Shown: in pieces, positions 17,503 to 24,763 of the stretch
How positions within the stretch are numbered: position 1 is the stretch's first letter
Layout: each line of letters opens with the position of its first letter
From: Micromonospora sp. WMMD961
GTDB lineage: Bacteria > Actinomycetota > Actinomycetes > Mycobacteriales > Micromonosporaceae
Assembly: GCF_029626145.1 (NCBI RefSeq)
Contig: NZ_JARUBJ010000002.1
Span: 216,501-280,500, forward strand
DNA: 64,000 nt
Direction of reading: 5' to 3'
Position numbers and translations under genes: made by a program
Notes under the pieces: generated by a model
The model's input: only the letters and a program-made list of their open reading frames with translations
Databases searched by the model: none
Told to the model about the DNA's origin: nothing

Positions 17503-17544
17503 GTCTCGACGATCTCGACACGCCGGTAGCCCCATCTATCCATG

Positions 17545-17562
17545 TCTAGCCCCGAGGCTAGA
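17545..17562 (+). promoter_or_regulatory. Inverted repeat over the -35 region of the AAA ATPase gene, with a -10 box
   Basis: TCTAGCC-CCGA-GGCTAGA is a perfect 7-bp dyad that covers the expected -35 position. A TAnnnT-type -10 (TACTCT, 17571-17576) lies 9 nt downstream, and the predicted transcription start falls on the GTG start codon at 17584. An operator controlling a leaderless gene fits the layout. Confidence 0.5.
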
Positions 17563-17583
17563 TGGCCCGATACTCTCCAATGC

Positions 17584-18825
17584 GTGGATCCGGTCCGCAA
17601 CCCGTACGCGCCGGGCGCCGGTCAGCGTCCGCCCGAGCTCGCCGGGCGGGGGCGGGAGCTGGACGTCTTCGACATCGTGCTGGAACGCATCGCCCGGGGT
17701 CGCCCCGAACGCAGTCTGATGCTCACCGGGCTGCGGGGCGTCGGCAAGACGGTGCTGCTCAACACCCTCCGGTCCCAGGCGATCAACCATCTCTGGGGCA
17801 GCGGCAAGATCGAGGCGCGGCCGGACCAGTCGTTGCGTCGCCCGGTCGCCGCCGCCCTGCACATGGCAGTCCGGGAGCTCGCCCCGCGACACCGCGCTCC
17901 CGATCGGATCGACAGCTTCCTCGGCGTCCTCAAGGCGTTCGCCCAACGCTCCGCCCCGACCGGGCGGGCCGGCGCCGCCCCGAAACTGCGCGACCGGTGG
18001 CAACCCGGCATCGACGTGCCGGCGGCCAGCGGCCGGGCCGACTCCGGTGACATCGAGATCGACCTGGTCGAGCTGCTCAGTGACGCCGCGGCGGTGGCCA
18101 GTGACGTGTGCACCGGCATCGCCATCTTCATCGACGAGATGCAGGATCTCGGCCCGGAGGACGTGTCGGCGCTCTGCGCCGCCTGCCACGAGCTGTCCCA
18201 ACTCGGCGCGCCCCTGATCGTGGTCGGCGCCGGCCTACCGCACCTGCCGGCGGTGCTCAGCGCCGCCAAGTCGTACTCCGAACGGTTGTTCCGCTACCAA
18301 CGCATCGACCGGCTCGACCGGATCGCCGCCGACCAGGCGCTCTGCGCGCCAGCGGAACGCGAGCAGGTCGAGTACGAACAGAAGGCGCTCGACCTGCTCT
18401 ACGAGAAGTCCGGCGGCTACCCCTACTTCGTCCAGGCGTACGGCAAGGCGACCTGGGACCACGCGCCGCGCTCGCCGATCACCGCCGCCGACGTGCGGGT
18501 CGCCGCGCCGGAGGCGGAGGCGGAGCTGGCGGTCGGATTCTTCGGATCCCGATTCGAACGGGCCACCCCCGCCGAGCGCGAGTACATGCGGGCGATGGCC
18601 ATGATGTCGGCCGTCGAGGGCGACACGTCGGCTGTGGTCCGCGACGACATGGACGCCGCGGTGCCCACCGCCGAGATCGCCCGGGCTCTCGGCCGCAAGC
18701 CCGCCAGCCTCTCCCCGGCCCGGGATGCGCTGATCAAGAAGGGGCTGATCTACTCCGGCGAGCGCGGCACAGTCGCCTTCACGGTGCCGCACTTCGGCCG
18801 GTACCTGCGCACCCAACCGGCCTGA
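17584..18825 (+). CDS. AAA ATPase (ORC/archaeal-ATPase-like)
   Basis: A 413-residue ATPase. Walker A is GLRGVGKT at residues 49-56, Walker B is IAIFIDEMQDL (about 178-188), and the sensor/arginine region includes YSERLFRYQRI. The C-terminal 60 residues look like a winged helix (AEIARALGRKPASLSPARD, then GLIYSGERGTVAFTVP). This is the single-chain archaeal-ATPase family that resembles Orc1/Cdc6. GTG at 17584 is probably leaderless: there is no ribosome site, and TACTCT ends 7 nt before it. Its role is unknown; nucleic-acid-linked ATPase activity is inferred from the fold. Confidence 0.8.
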   Translation: MDPVRNPYAPGAGQRPPELAGRGRELDVFDIVLERIARGRPERSLMLTGLRGVGKTVLLNTLRSQAINHLWGSGKIEARPDQSLRRPVAAALHMAVRELAPRHRAPDRIDSFLGVLKAFAQRSAPTGRAGAAPKLRDRWQPGIDVPAASGRADSGDIEIDLVELLSDAAAVASDVCTGIAIFIDEMQDLGPEDVSALCAACHELSQLGAPLIVVGAGLPHLPAVLSAAKSYSERLFRYQRIDRLDRIAADQALCAPAEREQVEYEQKALDLLYEKSGGYPYFVQAYGKATWDHAPRSPITAADVRVAAPEAEAELAVGFFGSRFERATPAEREYMRAMAMMSAVEGDTSAVVRDDMDAAVPTAEIARALGRKPASLSPARDALIKKGLIYSGERGTVAFTVPHFGRYLRTQPA

Positions 18826-18849
18826 CCGCCGCCGACCGCGCCCACCCGG

Positions 18850-19398
18850 TCAGACCTTGGACCAGGGCGCCGGAAAGAGCACCTCACCGCGCGGCGGGGG
18901 GCCCTCCTCACTGGTGGACGGTGGCAGCACCATCGCCTGCCAGGGCTCACCGAGACCAGCCCACGGGCCGGTCAGGCCCAGCTCCGTCGCCGGGCCGAAG
19001 CCGAACCGGCGGTAGAACGCCGGGTCACCGAGGACCACGACGAGCCGCTCGCCCAACTCTGTGGAGGCGTCCAACGCGGCCTGCACGACCGCCGTGCCGT
19101 GCCCGACGCGCTGCCGGTGCGGCGCGACCGCCACCGGGCCGAGCGCCAGGATGGGCACGTCGGAGCCCCGCTCCGGCCGCACCCGCACCCGGGTCAGCAG
19201 CGCGTAACCGACCACCTCACCGCCGTACTCCGCGACCATGGCCAGCTCCGGCAACCAGGCGGCGGTGCCGCGCAGCTCGTCGACCAGGCTCACCTCGGGC
19301 GGCGTCACCACGTCCGGGCGGGCGAAGGCGGCTGCCAGCACGCGGCGTACCGAGCCGGCGTCAGCCGTGTCCTCGGGCCGTAGCCGCAGCGTGGTCAC
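18850..19398 (-). CDS. GNAT-family N-acetyltransferase
   Basis: A 182-residue acetyl-CoA-dependent acetyltransferase. Motif A is ALGPVAVAPHRQRVGHGTAV, and the family core is followed by VVLGDPAFYRRFGF, the pattern of YhbS-like GNAT enzymes. The acceptor is not predictable. GTG at 19398 (VTTLRLRPEDTADAGSV) is preferred to longer in-frame openings, which have no conserved content. It converges with the ATPase gene and is divergent from the DoxX gene. Confidence 0.85.
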   Translation of the reverse strand: MTTLRLRPEDTADAGSVRRVLAAAFARPDVVTPPEVSLVDELRGTAAWLPELAMVAEYGGEVVGYALLTRVRVRPERGSDVPILALGPVAVAPHRQRVGHGTAVVQAALDASTELGERLVVVLGDPAFYRRFGFGPATELGLTGPWAGLGEPWQAMVLPPSTSEEGPPPRGEVLFPAPWSKV

Positions 19399-19531
19399 CC
19401 GCGCGACGTTACCCGCAGCAGCCGGTCCATCCGTGACTGTCGCTCGAATCGGCGTGGCGCACGTGCACGGGCACCGATCCGATCCGGCCGTTGCCGGGGT
19501 AGCAAACGCCGCGACGGGGTATGACTGATCC

Positions 19532-20077
19532 ATGACGCCCGTACGCTCTCTCGCCCGAGCCATGCTGAGCGGCATCTTCGTGGTCCAGGGTTACCGGAAC
19601 TTCCGTGACCCGGGCCGGCTCGCGGTGGCCGCCCAGCCGGTGACCGAGAAGGTCGCGCCGCTTCTGAAGAAGGCACACCCGAACTTCCCCACCGAGACCG
19701 AGACGTTGATCCGACTCAACGCGGCGGTGCAGGTCAGCGCCGGGCTGATGCTGGCCACCGGGCGGCTCCGTCGACCTGCCGCACTGGTCCTCGCCGGCAC
19801 GCTGGTGCCGGTGACCGTCGCCGGGCATCCCTTCTGGAAGAACGACGATCCGACCACCAGGAACAACAACCAGATCCACGCCATGAAGAACCTCGGCATC
19901 CTCGGCGGCCTGCTGCTGGCCGCCGCCGACACCGGTGGCAAGCCCGGCCTGCGGTGGCGGACCGGTCATCGCATCGGCCACTCTCGACGTTCCATGCAAC
20001 GTGCCGTCCGTACCGCCCGGCGCGAGGCTCGGATCGCCGTCCGATCCGCGTCCACCGCACGGCGACTTCCCGGCTGA
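19532..20077 (+). CDS. DoxX-family membrane protein
   Basis: A 181-residue protein with three or four membrane segments (FVVQGYRNF region, then LNAAVQVSAGLMLATGRL, ALVLAGTLVPVTVAGHPFW, NLGILGGLLLAAADTGG). This is the DoxX/DoxD-like family. The C-terminal 45 residues are strongly basic (RRSMQRAVRTARREARI), suggesting a nucleic-acid or protein contact on the cytoplasmic face. No operon partner is evident. The exact role is unknown. Confidence 0.7.
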   Translation: MTPVRSLARAMLSGIFVVQGYRNFRDPGRLAVAAQPVTEKVAPLLKKAHPNFPTETETLIRLNAAVQVSAGLMLATGRLRRPAALVLAGTLVPVTVAGHPFWKNDDPTTRNNNQIHAMKNLGILGGLLLAAADTGGKPGLRWRTGHRIGHSRRSMQRAVRTARREARIAVRSASTARRLPG

Positions 20078-20292
20078 ACTGCGTCGATCCGTCTCCGAGC
20101 CACCCCCACCCCCCGCTAAGGCCACGAATTACCTGAACCACCCGGTAGGCGTTAACGCGGTGGAAATGTCAAAAACATGTGTGGGATCGGACACGGTCGC
20201 ATAACGCGGGAGGCACTGACGTGAGGCGCCGTTCTAGGCTCCGTGCAGGACCTGGACGGATCGGACGACCTTGGTACGGGGGTGGCCACGCC

Positions 20293-21738
20293 ATGCCGAC
20301 GGCTGTCGGTAGACGGGCGGACCGCCTCGCCCCAATCCAACGCGTGACGCGTGGGATCGATCGCAGGAACGTCGTACGGGGTGCCATCGTGGCCGCCGTC
20401 GCCTACGCCGCATGGCTCGCCATCGGCACCTTCGGGCGGCCGTACAACTTCTTCGATATGAAGATCTATCACGGTGCCGTGGTGTGGTGGGCGAGCGGTC
20501 ACGAGCTCTATGAGTTCATCGCGCCCGGGACCACGCTGGGCTTCACCTACCCGCCGTTCGCCGGCCTGGTCATGTTGCCCATGGCGCAGCTCCCGATCGG
20601 CCTGGCCGGCATGGTCAACGCTGCCGCGAGCATCGCCGCGTTGGCGTTGGTCCTGGCCGGGCTCCTCCGCCCCATCGTGGACCGGCTGGGGTGGCCACTG
20701 TGGTTCACCGTGGCCCTGGCGGTGCCGCTCGCGGTCGCCATCGAACCGACCCGGGAAACCCTCGGCTACGGCCAGGTCAACATCCTGCTCTTCGCGTTGA
20801 TCATGGCGGATCTGATCGGCCTCCGCTGGCGCTCTCGACGGGGCACCCACTACGCCGCGACCGACGGCCCCCTGCTGCGCTTCGTCTACGGCGGCGCCTG
20901 GGCCGGTGCCGGCATCGGCCTGGCCACCGCGGTCAAGCTCACCCCGGCACTGTTCATCGCGTACCTGCTGATCACCCGCCAGTGGCGGGTGGCGGCGACC
21001 GCCATCGGCACCACGATCGGCGTGACGGTGGCGAGCTTCGCGATCGTCGGCGACGAGTCACGGACGTACTTCGGCAGCGTGCTCTGGCAGACCGAACGGG
21101 TCGGCGCGGCGGACATGACGCCCAACCAGTCCCTCGCCGGCCTGCTCGCCCGGCTGTACGACTCGATCGAGACCCCCGGGCTGCTCTGGTTCGCCTTCTC
21201 CGTGCTGGTCCTGGCGTTGGGCCTGTCCCGGGCGGCCAGTTCCCGCGCCGACGGTGACGAGCTGACCGCGTTCACGCTCGTCGGCCTGACCGCGAACGTG
21301 ATCAGCCCGATCTCCTGGACGCACCACCTGGTCTGGGTGATCCCGGCGATCATCGTGCTGGCCGATGCCGCCGTGCGTCGCCGGGAGGCGAGCCGCACGG
21401 TGCCCCAGCGCACCGGTCAGGGGCCCGTGTTCGGCGGAATGCCCGGGGTCAACGGGCTCCGCCCGCCGATCTGGTATCCCACCCTGACCGGGCTCCGCCA
21501 CGGCGTCGCCGCGATCGGGCTCTACCTGCTCTTCCTGATCTCACCGATCTGGCCGTACGAGCACCAACTGCCGGAGATGTCGCACTACCAGGACGGTCTC
21601 TTCGGTGCCCTGATGGAGAACTCACTCGCGGTCGCGTTGATCGTGCTGGTCGCCGCGCTGCCCTGGCGGCCCGGTGCCGAGCCTGCGTTCTACGGTGACC
21701 GGCTCACCAGGGCGGCGGCGCTCAGCAGCCGCCGCTGA
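20293..21738 (+). CDS. GT87-family polyprenol-phosphate mannosyltransferase
   Basis: A polytopic enzyme of about 481 residues, GT87/DUF2029 type. Members such as PimE use polyprenyl-phosphate-mannose to elongate lipid-linked glycans on the outer face of the membrane. The catalytic-type loop is FFDMKIYHGAVVWWASG near the N-terminus, followed by FTYPPFAGLVMLP and about ten helices. ATG at 20293 fits the alignment-like start (MPTAVGRRADRLAP). A GTG at 20221 with GGGAGG 7 nt upstream is an alternative that would add 24 Arg-rich residues. It converges with moaE. Acceptor unknown. Confidence 0.8.
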   Translation: MPTAVGRRADRLAPIQRVTRGIDRRNVVRGAIVAAVAYAAWLAIGTFGRPYNFFDMKIYHGAVVWWASGHELYEFIAPGTTLGFTYPPFAGLVMLPMAQLPIGLAGMVNAAASIAALALVLAGLLRPIVDRLGWPLWFTVALAVPLAVAIEPTRETLGYGQVNILLFALIMADLIGLRWRSRRGTHYAATDGPLLRFVYGGAWAGAGIGLATAVKLTPALFIAYLLITRQWRVAATAIGTTIGVTVASFAIVGDESRTYFGSVLWQTERVGAADMTPNQSLAGLLARLYDSIETPGLLWFAFSVLVLALGLSRAASSRADGDELTAFTLVGLTANVISPISWTHHLVWVIPAIIVLADAAVRRREASRTVPQRTGQGPVFGGMPGVNGLRPPIWYPTLTGLRHGVAAIGLYLLFLISPIWPYEHQLPEMSHYQDGLFGALMENSLAVALIVLVAALPWRPGAEPAFYGDRLTRAAALSSRR

Positions 21739-21744
21739 GCCCGG

Positions 21745-22173
21745 TCAGGGGCAGTTGACCCACTCCTCGGTGCCATCGGTGAAGACCTGCCGTTTCCAGA
21801 TCGGCAGGCGCGCCTTGACCTCGTCGACCAACCGGGCGCAGGCGGCGAAGGCCGCCGCCCGGTGTGCGGTGCTCACCGCGGCGACCAGCGCCACGTCACC
21901 GATCGCCAGAGGGCCGACCCGGTGCGAGACGGCCACCGCGTACACGTCGGGTTCTGCGGCGATCTCGGCGGCCACCTCGCGCAGCACCTGAGCGGCGCTC
22001 GGGTGCCCCTCGTACTCCAGGCTCGTGACCTGACGCCCATGGTCGTGGTCGCGGACCACGCCCTGGAAGGACACCACCGCGCCGGCGCGCCGGTCGGCGA
22101 CCGCCGCCTCGTGCCTGGCGAGGTCGAGCGGCTGGTCGGTGACCTCGCCGAAGGTGATCGCCGGCGCGGTCAT
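21745..22173 (-). CDS. moaE: Molybdopterin synthase catalytic subunit MoaE
   Basis: Transfers sulfur from MoaD thiocarboxylate to cyclic pyranopterin monophosphate. The 142-residue protein has the catalytic segment VDEVKARLPIWKRQVFTDG and the family patterns GAVVSFQGVVRD, YEGHPSAAQVL and VSHRVGPLAIGD. ATG at 22173 overlaps the moeA stop (ATGA), making it the last gene of moaC-moaB-moeA-moaE. Its small partner, MoaD, is at 9162. Confidence 0.95.
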   Translation of the reverse strand: MTAPAITFGEVTDQPLDLARHEAAVADRRAGAVVSFQGVVRDHDHGRQVTSLEYEGHPSAAQVLREVAAEIAAEPDVYAVAVSHRVGPLAIGDVALVAAVSTAHRAAAFAACARLVDEVKARLPIWKRQVFTDGTEEWVNCP

Positions 22174-23426
22174 GACGCACGCTCCCCGGGCAGCAACGGC
22201 AGCGGCACGATCGGCACCCGGTCACCCGGCTCGCCCCTGGTGCCGGGCCGGATGACGGCGAACCCGTCCGCACCGGCCAGGCCACGCAGCATCGCCGACC
22301 CGACGTGTCGCACGGGGGACGCGGTGCCGGCGGCCCGGTCCAGTCGCACCAGCGCCAGGTGGGTGTGGTCACCGCGACCGGGCACCGCCTCGGCCAACGT
22401 GGCCTGCGGCAGCACCGGCATCGAGCGGCCCTGCAGGCCGGCGAGCAGCGGGGCGACCAGCGACACCAGCGCGACGATGGCGGACTGTGGGTTGCCCGGC
22501 AGCCCGGCCACGAACCGGATCCGCCCGTCGGGGTCGGCCAACCGGGCCAGCAGCATCGGGAAGCCCGGCCGGACCGCGACCGTGTTGACCACGTAGTCGG
22601 CGCCCAGCGCCTCCAGGGTCGGATGCAGGTGGTCGACCGGGCCGTTCATCGTGCCGCCGGTGGTGCACACCAGGTCGGCACTGGCCAACGCCGCGCGCAG
22701 AGCCGCCACGTGCGCGGGCAGCGTGTCGGCAACCGGGCCCACCACGTCCGACGGGCGGACCTGGCAGCCGTAACGCCGTAGCCACGCGGGCACCGCCGGA
22801 CCCAGCGCGTCGCGCACACGACCGGCCGCGGGCGCCCCCGCCGTCAACAGCTCGTCGCCGAAGACCAGCAGAGCGGCGCGCGGTGCCCGCCGGACCCGCA
22901 GCGTGTCATGCCCACAGGAGGCCGCCAGGCCGATCACCGCCGGGTCCACCGGCGTGCCGGCCGGCAACAGCTCCTCATCGGCGTACGCCTCCTCGCCGGG
23001 CTGCCGCCACTCCGGTGTCTCCCGGGGCGTGCCGCGCACCAGGCCGTCGACGGTCGTGGACTCCTCGACGCGCAGAACCGCGGTGGCACCCTCGGGCACC
23101 ATGGCTCCGGTCGCGATCTCGACTGTCGTGTCGGCCTCGGTGAGCGGTGCCGGGGTGCTGCCCGCCAGCACACGACCGACGACCCGCCACGGGCCGGCGC
23201 CGCGCACCGCCCAGCCGTCGACGCTGGAAGTCGGGAAGGCCGGAAGGTCGGTGCGGGTGGTCAACGGCTCGGCCAGGGTGAACCCGTCGGTGTCGGCCAG
23301 TGGTCGGGCGACGGCGGGTAGTGCGGCGGCCAGACCGACCGCGTAGACCCGCGACCGCGCTTCCTCCCAGCCGGCTGGCGGGGGTGCGGCGATCCGATCC
23401 GCGGTGGGTGCGGTTTCCGTGCTCAC
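22170..23426 (-). CDS. moeA: MoeA-like molybdopterin molybdenumtransferase, divergent
   Basis: Inserts molybdenum into molybdopterin-AMP. The 418-residue protein has the MoeA N-terminal region (LPAFPTSSVDGWAVRGAG), beta-rich domain (IATGAMVPEGATAVLRVEE) and the MoCF-biosynthesis core (VFGDELL, then CTTGGTMNGPVDHLHPTLE). Two positions differ from classic MoeA: the loop is GGTMNGPVDH instead of GG-S-G--D, and VRPGFPML replaces the usual PGKP. These may mark an actinobacterial subfamily or a changed activity. It overlaps moaE by 4 nt and lies 97 nt downstream of moaB. Confidence 0.85.
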   Translation of the reverse strand: MSTETAPTADRIAAPPPAGWEEARSRVYAVGLAAALPAVARPLADTDGFTLAEPLTTRTDLPAFPTSSVDGWAVRGAGPWRVVGRVLAGSTPAPLTEADTTVEIATGAMVPEGATAVLRVEESTTVDGLVRGTPRETPEWRQPGEEAYADEELLPAGTPVDPAVIGLAASCGHDTLRVRRAPRAALLVFGDELLTAGAPAAGRVRDALGPAVPAWLRRYGCQVRPSDVVGPVADTLPAHVAALRAALASADLVCTTGGTMNGPVDHLHPTLEALGADYVVNTVAVRPGFPMLLARLADPDGRIRFVAGLPGNPQSAIVALVSLVAPLLAGLQGRSMPVLPQATLAEAVPGRGDHTHLALVRLDRAAGTASPVRHVGSAMLRGLAGADGFAVIRPGTRGEPGDRVPIVPLPLLPGERAS

Positions 23427-23522
23427 CGACCGAGCCTATCGGCACGGACCGACACTCGTCCGCGCCCGGCGTGGACCGGTCGGCGGGCACCGCCACCAAT
23501 CCGGGTGCCCTCCGCAACGAAC

Positions 23523-24014
23523 TCAGCGGTGCCCGACTCGAACTCGGTGGTCTCCGCCGCGTAGCTGATCGACGGTGTGCCCGAGGATCGGCCCGAGCAC
23601 GGCCAGGCCGTCCCGGGCGCCGCCGGTCGAGCCGGGCAGGTTGACCACCAGCATCCGGCCGGCCACCCCGGCCAGGCCCCGGGACAGCACCGACGTCGGC
23701 ACCCGGTCACGGCTGTGCGCGCGGATCGCCTCCGCGATGCCGGGGATCTCGTAATCCAGCAGATCCCGGGTCACGTCCGGCGTCCGATCCGACGGGGTCA
23801 CCCCGGTGCCACCGCTGGTCAGCACCACGTCGACACCGTCGGCGCGGGCGGCCCGCAGGGCGGCGCCGACCGGCTCCCCGTCGGGCACCACCACCGGATC
23901 GTCGACCTGGCACCCCAGCTCGCGCAGACCCGCGACGAGAAGCGGACCGCTGGTGTCGGCGTAGACGCCGGCCGCGGCTCGGTTGGACGCCACGATCACC
24001 CGGGCCCGGATCAC
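23523..24014 (-). CDS. moaB: MoaB/Mog-type molybdopterin adenylyltransferase
   Basis: Adenylates molybdopterin to prepare it for MoeA. The 163-residue MoCF-fold protein has VIVASNRAAAGVYADTSGP at the start, the loop LTSGGTGVTPSDRTPDVTRD, and VVNLPGSTGGARDGLAVLGP near the C-terminus, which is the intact substrate-binding core. GTG at 24014 overlaps the moaC stop (GTGA). It could also be named mogA; the family does not settle that. Confidence 0.92.
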   Translation of the reverse strand: MIRARVIVASNRAAAGVYADTSGPLLVAGLRELGCQVDDPVVVPDGEPVGAALRAARADGVDVVLTSGGTGVTPSDRTPDVTRDLLDYEIPGIAEAIRAHSRDRVPTSVLSRGLAGVAGRMLVVNLPGSTGGARDGLAVLGPILGHTVDQLRGGDHRVRVGHR

Positions 24015-24502
24015 GGCCGCCCCTCCGGCCGAACCCACTCGCCGGTCTTGCCGCCCTCCTTGCGCAGCACCCGCACCGCCTCCACCGAGGCGGCCGGGTC
24101 GACCGCCTTGACCATGTCGACCAGAGCGAGACCGGCGACGGCGACCGCCGTCAGTGCCTCCATCTCCACCCCCGTGCGATCCGCGGTGCGGGCGGTGGCC
24201 GTGATCTCCACGGTGTCGGCAGTCAACCGCAGGTCGACAGTGACGCCGTGCAACGCGATCGGGTGACACAGCGGGATCAGATCGGGCGTGCGCTTCGCCC
24301 CCATGATGCCGGCCAGCCGACCGACCGCCAGCGCGTCACCCTTGGGCAACCCGTCGCGATGCAGCAGGTCGATGACCTCGGGCGTGGTCCGCAGACGGCC
24401 GGCCGCGACGGCCAACCGGCCCGTCACCGCCTTGGCGGAGACGTCGACCATGCGGGCCGCGCCGGCGCGGTCGACGTGGCTGAGCTGCGCGGGTTCGGTC
24501 AC
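24011..24502 (-). CDS. moaC: Cyclic pyranopterin monophosphate synthase MoaC
   Basis: Works after MoaA to form cyclic pyranopterin monophosphate. The 163-residue protein carries the family signatures MVDVSAKAVTGRLAVAAGRL, IMGAKRTPDLIPLCHPI and the catalytic TGVEMEALTAVAVAGLALVD with VKAVDP. GTG at 24502 (VTEPAQLSHVDRAG) is the start. First gene of the moaC-moaB-moeA-moaE operon. Confidence 0.97.
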   Translation of the reverse strand: MTEPAQLSHVDRAGAARMVDVSAKAVTGRLAVAAGRLRTTPEVIDLLHRDGLPKGDALAVGRLAGIMGAKRTPDLIPLCHPIALHGVTVDLRLTADTVEITATARTADRTGVEMEALTAVAVAGLALVDMVKAVDPAASVEAVRVLRKEGGKTGEWVRPEGRP

Positions 24503-24667
24503 GGTCGTGAGCCTATCGGTGCGGTACGACGGCGCTCGGAAGGAGCGGCGTCGCGTCGACCGCCACACCGGGTGCTGACGGCGCGCCGGTCCGACGCCGC
24601 TCCTCCCTCACCGACCCGCCGCCGAGGCCGCTGGGGTGACCTGTCGGCGGGTGCGTGTCGACGGACC

Positions 24668-24689
24668 GGCTCTGCCCGCGGGCAGAGCC
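24668..24689. terminator. Hairpin downstream of the SARP gene
   Basis: GGCTCTGCCC and GGGCAGAGCC form a 10-bp perfect stem with a 2-nt centre, about 75 nt after the SARP stop and 166 nt before the moaC start (minus strand). No T-run follows, so a terminator is likely but not certain. Confidence 0.45.
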
Positions 24690-24763
24690 TCCCCCGTTCG
24701 CCGATACGGCCGACAAGTTACCGGGCCCGTCGATAAGAAATCGATAAGCGCCGTTCGGCCAGG

